From Cladochytrium replicatum (lineage: Eukaryota; Chytridiomycota; Chytridiomycetes; Cladochytriales; Cladochytriaceae), in NCBI GenBank assembly GCA_025526935.1, contig JAHLKD010000020.1, positions 372,001-436,000 of the forward strand: a stretch of DNA of 64,000 nucleotides, in the 5' to 3' direction. The notes under the pieces were generated by a model. It ran no database searches and was not told the origin of the DNA. It was given only the letters and a program-made list of their open reading frames with translations. The translations under genes and the position numbers were made by a program. Position 1 is the stretch's first letter, and each line of letters starts with the position of its first letter. Of the stretch, positions 22,592-33,280 are shown piece by piece.

Positions 22592-24265
22592 TCATGAAGG
22601 CTTTGGTCCAGAAGGAACACCTTGAGGGAGGATGCATGCGAGCAGATCAGGCGTTCCTGAGAGAGGCGGAACCCTCTTAAGCCCCCCCAAAGTCGCAGAG
22701 TTTGCCATGAACCTAACAGCGGCATAACTCTGGGGTGCTTCCGCAGCACTCTCGGCAGTTTCGTTGCTCTGCATCATACTCCAGAATATGGCAACAATCC
22801 CCGCAACGATTGGTGAAGAAAAGGAGGTTCCGCTTTTGATGGACGGTTGAAGCCGCGGCGCATCATCAGATTGAGGTGGAATGCTCAGACCGGTTATATT
22901 GGTACCGGGGGCGAATATATCGACGCAAGGACCCTGATAATAATACAGTGAGTTATTGTCGGCTCCAACAGTGGTGTTCATACAATGTTTGAGAACGAGG
23001 ATACGGCGTCAAGTGAAGTTGTTGCACCAACCGTGATCGCGCTTGGAGCGGACGCAGGTGAAGAGTCGCAGGCCGAGACACCTGAATTTCCTGCAGCAAC
23101 CTCTCAGCAATGTAAGTTTAAAGTCATAGTGGAAAGTTTGCCTTCTCACCACGACCGGAACTCCAGCTCGAGTCAAGATAGCAACTGCACGATTCAAAGC
23201 TGTACTGCGTCCACTTGCAGCAGATATGCTGCAAAATGAAAAGCTCAAACAAGAAATCATTTCAAAATGTCCGTTGCTCACTTAACGATGCTCCGCGACT
23301 GTTTACCGGCAATGCGACTTTCGTTGTGGTGTGAATCCATCACGAACTGCAACCCCTTCAGTATGTCGCTGACGCTCCCTTCTCCCTGATTTCCGATGAC
23401 CTTGAGAGGTTTATCAAGCTGCGCTCAATTTGACATTATTTGGCTTTCTTACTTTTACAGCGACAATGCTTGCGTTCTTTGCAACACCCCATGTTTTCGA
23501 GCCAATCAGAGAGGATACAAAAGTCCCATGCCCGTTGAGGTCCTATTGGAATCTTCATAATTTAAATCTATCATTCTCTGACATAGTACCTTTCCATCTC
23601 CACCAGTAGCGTCATGTCCGATCCGCGCTCGTCCATCCCATTCCCCGCTTGTACCGTTCCCATCTCCAACTTCCAGCCCCGTATCAAGAACATACACGGT
23701 GACACCCGCCCCAGCCCCCTGTGCCAAGTTGCTTCCGGCGGAATCGTTTGCCAGTCCAAGAGGATACACAAAAGTCTCGTTGCTCTGGGGCTTTTCAGTG
23801 CGGTAAGTCAAGCGATTCAGAGCCTGAAAATGTCTGAGGTCAGCAGGACGATCATTGGGGAAACAATTGACCAACCCAAGAAGAGACATTGTTCTGCACG
23901 CCCCACTCGTAACCCGAGTCCACGACATTCTTGATATGCCCGTTTTTGGTCCTCGGTAAGAAGAAAGGAGCCTGGATCCGTACGGCGTGATCTTCTTCGA
24001 CTGAGTCGAAACCTTCCCACGTCATGGCACTTTCGACGTCCCCCGATTCGAACACAAGAAGGTGCAATCCCTGAGGGTGAAAGTCGCTTTGGATCGCGAT
24101 CGAGCCGATTATCTGGAGAGTTGGAGCAGAGGTGTCTCGACGTTCGATTCCTGATGGCCATATCTCGTTGAATGGACCATTCAGGATAGCTATGTATCGT
24201 TTGCAAGTCGTGTGATGCGTCACGAACAAGATCGCAAGTGCAATGAGTATGCTCCTTCGTTGCAT
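22592..24265 (-). CDS. Secreted subtilisin-like serine protease (peptidase S8)
   Basis: I join seven exons on the minus strand: 24265-23876, 23823-23590, 23542-23453, 23400-23282, 23228-23150, 23100-22984 and 22933-22592. The introns are GT-AG, 47-53 nt, all phases close, and the protein has 456 residues. It starts with a signal peptide ([13 protein letters not shown]) and a propeptide of about 110 residues. The mature domain begins near W130-A131. The catalytic triad is Asp177 (VYVLDTG), His213 (DLNGHGTFV) and Ser380 ([12 protein letters not shown]); the oxyanion Asn309 sits in VAAGNSG. An upstream Met at 24316 would lengthen the leader but weaken the signal peptide. All catalytic residues are present, so the enzyme should be active, like fungal extracellular proteinase K-type proteases used in feeding. 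Confidence 0.93.
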
Positions 24266-24639
24266 GATTATGTAAAGTTTCTGGAACCCTTCCATTGTCA
24301 TTCGGGCCATTTCCAACGTTTATACAGGGACCTTTGATACGTAATCGCAACTTGGGAGACGTGATCATAGTGCAACTGGGGCAACCACTTTTTAATTTAT
24401 GCGGTAAATTTAATTCGATTCTCCAACGATCATGTCGCATTGGAGAGCGTTATCAAAACGGAGACAGTGGACAAAATCTCGATCATTACAAGTATCACTG
24501 TGAAATACTGATTAACATAGTGCAGTCTCAAATGCCAAAAACTACCGCCTTATCTGGAACCATCGGGCAGCTAGATTCAAATCTTTATCGACTCCGGTCC
24601 ACTTTCATAGCACCTCCCACTGTTGCACTGTGCATTTCC

Positions 24640-25560
24640 AATCCCTGATCTACGGTCTTTGTTTTCTACTGAACAGCCTCGTTCAATTCAGCTTCGACTC
24701 CCATTCCGTTTTGAAACCACAGTCCAACACTGGTCTGTGCAGCAGGCAGACCCTGATTGGTAGCCTTTCTGTACCGCTCGATAGCCCTGGCCCAAATCCT
24801 TCTCTAATCCATATCTGTTCTGATGATGTTGCCAAGGTTGTACTGCGCTTCTGCGAAGTTCAGATCCTTTCTGAACCAATTCCATCCTGGTAGGACAACC
24901 CACTGATTAATAGACATATTCAAATCCTGCTCCACCAACATAAGGATAGCCCAAGATTATTTTGTGCCACCAAGATTATTTTGTGCCACAGCTAGACTCT
25001 GCTCAGCTGCTTTTCTAGCTTCTCAAAAGCTTGATCATGATCCTTCTCCACTCCATTCACCGTTTCTCGTAGCAATATCCAAGTCGGTTCTGCGCGACTC
25101 CGTAGCCCTGGTCTGCCGCCTTCCTGCTCATCACCAGAATCTGGGTCATGTTCGCTTCAACCGCACCACGTTGACAGCAAAGTGCGAGATAATTCTGTAG
25201 TACTGGATCACCCTGATCGGCAGCTTTTCTCTACCATAATAGGGCCTGTTTAAGATCAACCTCAGCAATCCATTTAGAGTGATAAATCCAGCCGAAGTAG
25301 GTCTGTGCTGCTGCAACTCCCTGATGAGCAGATATTGCGTAGTGCTCAAATGCCACGTCTATATCCTTTTCAACCCCATTTCCATTCTCATAGCAGGATC
25401 CAATATTTGTACGTGCTTCAAAACTCCCTTAGCCAGCAGCCTTTCGAACCAATGAACTGCCTCCTTCTAGTCCGTTTGAAACTCATTTCCTTCGTAGTAC
25501 AGTTCCCGATGCAATTTAGCGCCAATACGTTGTGATTCAGCGCATTGTTACAAGGAAGTA
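24640..25560 (-). pseudogene. Sel1-repeat (SLR) protein pseudogene
   Basis: On the minus strand, Sel1 repeat blocks are readable in shifting frames: ENGNGVEKDIDVAFEHYAIS, AAAQTYFGWIYH, FAEAQYNLGNIIR and AAQTSVGLWFQNGMGVE. These follow the family pattern of A..LG..Y..G.GV.+D...A. Stops and frameshifts separate them, and a 19-bp direct duplication sits near 24962-25000. Sel1 proteins are adaptor-like alpha-helical repeat proteins; this copy cannot be expressed whole. Confidence 0.7.
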
Positions 25561-25725
25561 TCTCAGGGATTCATTCAATGCACGTCGATGGTTTGAAATC
25601 TGTGGGTTTGGAATTTCTGAGACTTTCATCGGAAGAGGAACTGATAGATCCAATAGATATATAGAGGAAATTCTGTACATATGTGTTTGATTAAATCCTT
25701 CTTAATCCCTCTGAATACTATTCCA

Positions 25726-27582
25726 TCAATCGTCCTGATTCATCCAGCTCCCGTTCAATGCCGGTAGAAACGCCAACAAAGGGAGCATGATACCCGGAGG
25801 AACAACGTTTACACTGGGAGGCACCGCAGGAGCGGACGCCGAAGATGCATCCTCAGAGACTTCCTCGTCTTGTTCCACTCTGACCGTTTTCTTCTTCTTG
25901 CGGGGGTCTTCAGCAACGTACCACTTCCCATCTTCCTCGCGCTGTTTGAGGAGCTTCTCGTCTATGGAAATGTACTCGACCCAAGGGTTGCTGCAAAAGT
26001 GGAAATGTCAGAAAAGAGTGATTTTACTATGAGCATCATACAGACCAGAACGCCCATCCCCAATCGTCGCGTCGACGCACTTCATGCTCCGGGAAAGAAG
26101 CAACCTAAAGAGAACATGTCAACGCTCTACTAACGCCGAGACTCTCTCTGAAGCTTGCCTGGATATAGTTGTCCCTGTAGCGGAACGTCTGATCCTGCGG
26201 CCAGCGATCAGTCGGGTTCACACATCCACGAGTACGATCCCTTCGGAACTCCACGATGGAGTATCGAGACGGACCGTTGTCCCAGCTGTTGTCGGTAGTG
26301 TACCGCCTTAGCAGATAAGAGGGAGCATAAAATTTTTGAATGACTAGATGACCACGCGATATATACCAAAACCAGTACCATTTGAGCGAGATCAGTTCTT
26401 CGTATGTGATCATTTGACGTTTTCCGTCCTCAAGCGCTGTCCAGTATGTCTGCTGCCTTCACGTAATCATGTCAGCATGGACACCAATACATTGTCTGAC
26501 TAACCATTTGCTGGGCCATTTAACAGATACGATCTCATGGACCGGCGCAGTCTTCTTCAAAAGATCGAAAAGCTTTGCGCTCCTCGACTCCCCCTTCGCC
26601 TTCGCTTCCTCGTGAGTTACATCTACACCGCTATCCATCTTGTCCAAGCCAGGTTTCTTCCATGCTCCATCTTCATTCATCGGTTCACCGTCTTCGTCAC
26701 ACTTATTGTTCGCGCATTCCTTGGCCTTCTGGCGCAGAGCAGCACGACGTGCGAGTCGAGCTCGGTTTAGGAAGTGGCGATGGCGAGCAGTGAAGCCGTA
26801 CTCCTCCTCTTCTGCGTCGTCGTCGTCATCTTCATTGGAAAGGTCGAGATCATCGTCGGCGTAAGTAGTGTCTACATCGTCGTTCCAATCTTTTCCAGAG
26901 TAATTGATGTATCTTTTCATAATGGTCAGCCAAAACACAACCACAGTATCTTGTATAAAAACATACCCATAATCCTTAAAATCCTGGGGTAAACTTGATG
27001 ATTCTTCGTCCCCGTCATCATAACGTCCACGTCGTGTATATCCATACCAAGAATACCCGTTCCTTCGTCGTGCTGCCGCGGCTGCCGCAGCTGCCCCCGC
27101 CCTGGAATTCTCCCCACTCGCAGCAGCCGCAGCTGCAGCTTCCTCCTTCTTGATCCTTTTCTTCTCTGCGTGTTCCTCGTAACGCTTAACAGCGCGCTCC
27201 GCCTTTTCGAGGTCGTTGCAGTTTACACCGCGCCTGGCGAGGATCGACTCCACCTCAGCAGCAGAAAGGCGATGGCGAAGGTGCCCGTAATCTGCAAGCG
27301 TATGGAGGCGTGGCGGCATGTGCAGTTTCCCGGCCCATGCATTGAGACTGAACACGCTGTTGTGAGCGAACACATCGTTGAACCATGATAACTTGTGCCC
27401 TACCACAGATCCTTCCACAGCGCCTCCTCTACTGCAAGGCAGCGGAGATAGCGGCTGGTGTGACTCAACAAGACTAGACTCTTGGCATCCAGAAAATGTG
27501 CTACGCGGAGCGTGAGCTCGGCTGGTTGCAACGAGAGATAATCGCCCACGTTCACCCTGCTTTTTCCGGTCGTGGAGCTCAT
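25726..27582 (-). CDS. F-box protein with acidic/poly-Ala middle and Trp-rich C-terminal region
   Basis: My model has exons 27582-27407, 27347-26967, 26912-26531, 26449-26159, 26104-26046 and 25990-25726, giving 517 residues. All introns are GT-AG except the one at 26158-26105, which has GC-AG ends (CAG/GCAAGC). Residues 17-57 form an F-box (LQPAELTLRVAHFLDAKSLV, then EALWKDL), which would bind Skp1 in an SCF ubiquitin ligase. A poly-Ala/Lys stretch and a very acidic block follow. The C-terminal third is rich in aromatic residues (SLKWYWFWYISRGH, RDDWGWAF, NPWVEYIS) and probably recognises the substrate; I do not know this domain. The small intron at 26966-26913 is in frame and could be retained. 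The second exon's acceptor could also lie a few bases upstream. Confidence 0.75.
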
Positions 27583-28238
27583 TGTCTATGGGTTCCTTTT
27601 ACTTCAAAGTAGCGAAACTGGGAAATCAAGGGATTTCTAACGGAATAATGAGACCACATTGATAAGAGCGCAGGATAATTTCTTTATAGAGCAAGTGAGT
27701 ACCTGAAGAATATCCAAGTTCAGACTCTAGACCTCCCGCTCTCGACGCTGCGACAGAGAAATGCGCTCTTGCTTTGGACACCAAGAACGACCGAGAAAGG
27801 GAAGTCCAACGACACGTGCTCGGCACGATGTACACGTGAGAACGGCAGAGCTAAAAAATCGCGAACTTCTAATTCAATCACAAAACAATAACATGAGATG
27901 CTTTTCGAAACTCACAACACACACCATCCACCGCACACAGCTCAATCCCAGTGTATCAAGTTAGTCGATTCGGTTCACCAAGGAAATATAGGCGAAGAGT
28001 GACAAAGCATTGGTGGAACACACACTAAAATGGAAAAAGAAAGCGGAAGCCGAGATAGCCAAAGGGTTCTTCAATAAGCCAGCGATAACAATAATGTAAA
28101 AGAAAAACGCACAACTTGCACAGCATATTTTCTGGAAAGATTTTCGAGCAATCAACGGTTGACCTCCTTATTGTTTTGCGTGTTGTTTGGTCACCACCCT
28201 GACAACCCAGTCACTCCTCCGATCACACGGTGAAACCC
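27583..28238. other. Intergenic, no gene seen
   Basis: This stretch holds the divergent 5' side of the F-box gene and the 3' side of the tropomyosin gene. Short frames here show no motif. Confidence 0.5.
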
Positions 28239-29292
28239 TCACAGATCCTCGAGACCCTTGAGCGTGGACTCGAGCTCAGCCTTCACGACGTTGTACTTCG
28301 CTGTCATATCCTCGAGCTTCTTCTCGAGGTCCAGCTTCTCGCCGTCCAACTGTTTGGACTTGCGTTCAAACTGCTCAGCTGACATCTCGTATTGGCGTGC
28401 CCTAGACAAACAGGAGTATTAGACTTCCAAAATAGGCAAATGGGGAAGCAAAATGAGCAATTGAAATGGCAAAATCAAACGCACTTGGATGAAAGCTGAG
28501 GTTCAGGAACAGAAAATTACAAAAAGAAGCGCAATGATAAGAAATTGACGAGGAAGATCGTTCCGATTACAATAGAAGTCAAACCAAAAGAAAGCAACCG
28601 AAAATTATCGACGGAAACACGAAAACATTCCGAAGACCGAAGCGCCCGATGGTACGAATGCAATAAAAAGAGGGAGAAAATGGGATTAAAATGATATGCC
28701 TACTTGTCTGTTGCTTCCCTCCACTCCTTCTCCTTCTCCTCAAGGTGGTGCTCGAGCATCGTGACCTTCCGTTGCAGTGCTTCGATCTGGGCGTCCTCTT
28801 TATCGGCTTCACCCTTTCGCAGCTTTACCTGTTCGAAATTTCACAAATTCCATTTGGCGTTAAAATGAAGGTTTTGCGAACCTGTCACCACATCCCCCAT
28901 CTCTATAGCCAGCCAACCACCACTCTGTAAAAACGAACCTCGTCGATTCTCTTCTCTGCTCTCTCCAAATCTTGTTGAAGAAGTGTGACTTTGTTGGTAA
29001 GGTTCTGCACGTCATTGTCCCGCTTCTGGAGCTCCGCCTTAAGTTGTTTGCTCTCCTGCTCTGCCTTGTCAGCACGTGCAAGGTGAGTGTCGGATTCGAT
29101 GCGGAGCTTCTCAAGTTTCTGTGGAAGTACATGATTAGTCCAAAATACGCAGGGAGAGCAAAAGGATAAGAAATAGCGGAACGCATAACGAGTGTAACGT
29201 CAATTCAGCGTAGAAGTGTAGGTCCTGAAATCCCAGCACAAGAGAAACTCCGACACCTAGTTTAGAACTCGTACCTCCTTGATCTTGTCCAT
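28239..29292 (-). CDS. Tropomyosin (fungal Cdc8/Tpm1 type)
   Basis: The exons are 29292-29275, 29118-28939, 28828-28704 and 28401-28239 on the minus strand; the introns are GT-AG and the phases close. The product has 161 residues, the same length as fission yeast Cdc8. It is a single unbroken coiled coil: MDKIKE at the start, then charged heptads such as KLEKLRIESDTHLARADKAE and QLKAELQKRDNDVQNLTNK, and LEKKLEDMTAKYN towards the end, with no proline. Tropomyosin polymerises head to tail along actin filaments and guides formin-nucleated cables and the cytokinetic ring. The tiny first exon (six codons) was chosen because it gives the family's MDKIKE-type start. Confidence 0.93.
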
Positions 29293-30154
29293 TGCGGTAG
29301 ATGTTAATTGGGGGAGCTGCAGAAGTGCGGAAAGCAGTTAGTGTATGAAGCATGGATGAATGGCAGGAGGTTTGTAAGCGGCTTAATTCTGCCCGAAGCT
29401 TCCGCCAGCTGTTGGCCCACCAATAGCTTACCTATTGGTGCTTTGTACTTGCGCCTTGAGAGTGAGAGTGGTGATGTGGTAGTATTAAAATGGGACAGAA
29501 AAGGAAGGCGGACTGTAATGGGTGGGAGAGCACAGAAGTGTCACGTGTATTGCCAAGAATGGGGATTGTGGGTGGACGGAAGCGGATAGTATCGAGTGAT
29601 GTAGAGACCTCTGCTCAACTCGAATTCTAAGACTATCTATATTGTGGAAGTCCAAGAGATTAATGGAATCGCATATATACCGTGTGAACGGGGGCAGCTC
29701 TAAAACATTGCGGGGGCCATATAAAATTTTGCGAGGTCGACCGTGTGAAACAGGTGACACAGATCATTGTACGAATCATAAGTTCCAGACCCGTATCATT
29801 GCTGGCTTCAAGTGAAAGCTTGTCGACTTGTTTCTCTATTAGACACGCTTTCATGATTTTTCGCCTTCATTCCGCCAACCCGGCTCGGCGGACTTTCCTT
29901 TGCGATGTAACCAAACTGGGCAGGAGCGCGTCGGACGCGTGAGTGGCGCAAACGCGTCCGTCCTCGTTACACCGTCAACTTGTTTGACTGGGTTGGACAG
30001 GTCCTGAGCGTCAGACCAACAATTTCGTTGAAGTCCCAAATACTTAACAACCCCCATTCCCCTCATCAGCCTCCCTCTCTAACTTTACTTATAGTCATAC
30101 CATTAATTTCGTCCCCTTGTCTTCCAGCATCGATTGGTTGTTTCTTCTAGAAGT
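29293..30154. other. Intergenic between divergent tropomyosin and homeobox genes
   Basis: About 860 bp separates two divergently transcribed genes, so both promoters should lie here. No coding exon is supported. Confidence 0.5.
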
Positions 30155-31977
30155 ATGAACGCTTCCATCGTATCTCCAACACCAACATTTCACCGCACAC
30201 AATCATGCCCAACAGCTGTACCAGAACCTTCAACCTCCCCGTTTCAACAACTCCACACACCAACAGCAGCAGCAATGATGATGAAACTTCGCCAGACCTC
30301 AGCTAGCCCTGTACTCAGCGAGCATGGCGGCAGTATTGTTCTCAGCCCCTTCATGTCCGACTACCAACCAACCCCAACTACAACAGTCGGCGACAACGAT
30401 GTTCTCCTTTCTCCCCCCATCCCATGGACCTTCCCGACCTCACTTTCCTCGTCTCCCCTTGCTGCAGAATACCCTTTCGGACTCCTCGGAACACCACAAC
30501 AGGACAATGGACACTTCCTTGACGCGATGATGAGCTCAACGGTCGCTCCAGAGTCGAGCAACTCATTGGCGACTCAGGACCCATGTGAGTGGTTGTTTAA
30601 ATGTACGTTGATTTTGTGAAACCGGTCGCAAAGACCTGATCCCACAGTCCCTCTCTTCAAACACTTTCTCATCGGAAATCTGACTACCAGCCGCGAGCTC
30701 TTCGATCATGTCGCCACAACAGCTTAACGATGCACTGATGATGAATGGAGGCGTGACCAGCCCGATCGCCACCGCGATGGCCGCTGATCCCGCAGCGTTG
30801 ATCTCTCCCCATGATCTTTGTAAGTATCTCTCAAATCAACGGGATTTGCACTGTTCGCAAACTCAGTCCCTCCACTTTTTAATCACCACAACGAAATGCT
30901 CATTATACGTATTCCCTACGCACCGACAATGCCACCTTACTTCCGCTTCGACTTCGACTGGCTCACCACATCCGGTTCAATTTCAGCCACTCCATCGATC
31001 ACACCGCTCACCTCTCCCTCGCCGATCGCCGAAGAGATTTCTGCCGCTCAGGCCGCGGCATTCACCCCGGAAGTACCGGCAGAATGGATGCTTCCCTCGC
31101 TGTGGTACGGTGCGATGCAACAGGCATCAGCTGCGTCGTTCCTCGAACAGGCAGCAGCTGCGAGTATGTACAGAGGCTTTCCTCCCGCCGCCTTGAACCC
31201 TTTTCTTCACCGGCGACCTGTGCACGCCTACCCTCCATTGTTCCGTTCTATCTGCCAAGGTTCCATGCCCGCCATGATGGTAAGGCTGTTTTGACAAGTA
31301 AGCAACGTCGAGCTGAATTTTCTATTCATCAGCTATCTGAGAAGGACCGGAGGTCTCTCAACGCTTCTCCATCGCTCGACACTAAACCCCTCATTACCCT
31401 CGCTGCACCACTCGACACCGCCGCCGCTACACCACTCGCCCAGCGCATTCCACCACAAGCAACCCCGGTCGCAGCTCAAAAGCGAAAGCGCGCGGCTGAG
31501 TCTGTCCCCCAGCACCCCGTGAAGCTCCAACGCACCGACGACGGATCTGCTCTCCCTCCGCCCCCATCAGAGGTGTCATGCACCAGCCCCGATATCAAGC
31601 CCGTTATGATCGACGAAGCTACTGCCGTCGCAGGCTCTGGCTCCGGATCTTCGTCAAAGAAGCCCGTGCGGTTGTCGAAGCGCAACTTTGACATCTTGAT
31701 GCGATGGCTCATGGAGCACAGCACGGACCCGTTCCCGGACAAGGACACCAAGGAGACCTTGATGAACCAAGTCGGGCTTTCAAAGGACAAGCTCGAGGAG
31801 TGGTACGTCAATGTCAATCGAAAGACACGTTGTCTGGAACGCTGATCCACTCCTGTTAACAGGTTCATCAACGCTCGACGACGGTACTTGAAGCGCATCA
31901 AGGTGCGTGCTGGTGTGTATATGTACGAACCCAAAGAGGGCAAGGCGATCGAGTTGCTCGACGATTGCATGGAGTAA
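30155..31977 (+). CDS. TALE-class homeodomain transcription factor
   Basis: The exons are 30155-30584, 30691-30819, 30867-31279, 31333-31802 and 31863-31977, giving 518 residues. The first 430 residues are low-complexity Ser/Thr/Pro/Ala sequence with a basic patch AAQKRKRAAES. The homeodomain spans about 437-494. Between helices 1 and 2 it has the extra residues of the TALE class (HSTDPFPDKDTKETL), and recognition helix 3 reads WFINARRRYLKR. The intron inside the Trp codon of helix 3 is confirmed because its removal restores that motif. The ATG at 30155 is preferred over an earlier non-ATG start. TALE proteins in fungi include mating-type and cell-fate regulators; the target genes cannot be inferred. 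Confidence 0.92.
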
Positions 31978-32088
31978 AGTCTTGGTCGGCAAATGAATCG
32001 AGTCGGACCGCGAGGATGGCATTCAGCCTAGGAAGGATCTGGACAGCGAGAGCAATGTTGATGGTTATGATGATGACGGTGGTGTGTT

Positions 32089-32120
<32 letters not shown>

Positions 32121-33280
32121 CTTCCTCCCTCTTCCTTTCGCGCCAAACTCTCTATTATAATCTTGCGAAAACTCGCCATATCTTCGTCGTTACTTCCCGT
32201 TATTTTTTTGATTTCGTAGTTGTAGAACTTAGATTCATCTTTGCTTTTGGTTTTTCCCACTCCTTACCCCTTCCTTTAATCAAACCCCCTCTCACACAAG
32301 AAGGTGTGCATTCCTGAACGCGCTTCTGATAGAGTGGGTACAATTTGCTTTTGGGTGTTTCCTTTATAGCTTTTTAATCGTTCATATTACCCAGCTCTTC
32401 CTTTGCGTTTTGCTGTCGATTTGTTTTGCCACCGAATTGCCATTATTTTTATTCTGAGAATGACCCTTTAATGTTTTTGGGGGTGAATACGGGTGCGTTA
32501 GCTTTCCTTCCTCTCAGTTTTTAGTTTTTACTTAAGCACTACAACCTAATTCCGTAGACATTCTCTATTAGTACTCAGTAGTATTAGCTTAGTTCATCAC
32601 TCCCTCTAATTCTCGCTTGCTACCTACCCATTAATCTGCTCGCATCACTCCATATATCATGGTTGTGAAAAGAGCTTCCCGTTTTTTGTTTCAATCAATC
32701 CTCTTGGATTCTGTTTTCGGAACTCAGGTTTTGGGATGGCGCTCTGCATATCACTCAATCGAATACCTCTATTTTGCCCCCCTTTTGTTGAATTCAATGC
32801 TTTTCTCATCCACTATCGGCGAAGTTTCCGCAAAGTGTGGTGAATGATCTTGCCACCGGACGACCGTTTCCTTCAGTTGTTCAGTTATTTCCCTTCTTTG
32901 ACCCTCTCGCTTTTATCTAAAAGCAGTCTCCTTTCTTTCCCGTTTTTCCCTGTCAACCCCTTCCTGCCAAATTGCTTTTTCAGATTTCAATACTTCGTCA
33001 ATACTCCATTCGTCCATAGCCGATTTTTTCTAACATCTGCATTGCTTTTTGTTTGTTCCATGTTCATATTCTTTTGGAGGGGCGAGCTTGAAGTACGAAA
33101 AAAAAGCTTTGTGCTGTTACGTTTTAAGGTGGATCACTCCTTCGTCAATGAAATTCAACCTTAGAAATGTTGAACTAAGTTCTTCTTGGTTGCTAAAACA
33201 CATTTTGCACTGCATCTTCCGACTTCTGAGCCCAATTGATTGCATAGGGCGATGTTGCAATATGCAATGTACACCTATTC
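31978..33280. other. Gene-free stretch with a long poly-C tract
   Basis: The stretch is AT/pyrimidine-rich and partly the 3' region of the homeobox gene. A run of roughly 27 C interrupted only at its end lies at 32089-32117. Several hydrophobic frames (32659-33330) look like chance readings of T-rich DNA. Confidence 0.5.
32089..32117. repeat. Poly-C tract
   Basis: About 27 C in a row follow GTGTTCC, about 110 bp beyond the homeobox gene's stop codon, in its likely 3' UTR. Confidence 0.85.

Noticed and set aside
23817-24440. A 207-codon minus-strand frame over the subtilisin N-terminus
   Set aside because: It is the wrong frame of the subtilisin first exon and crosses the first intron.
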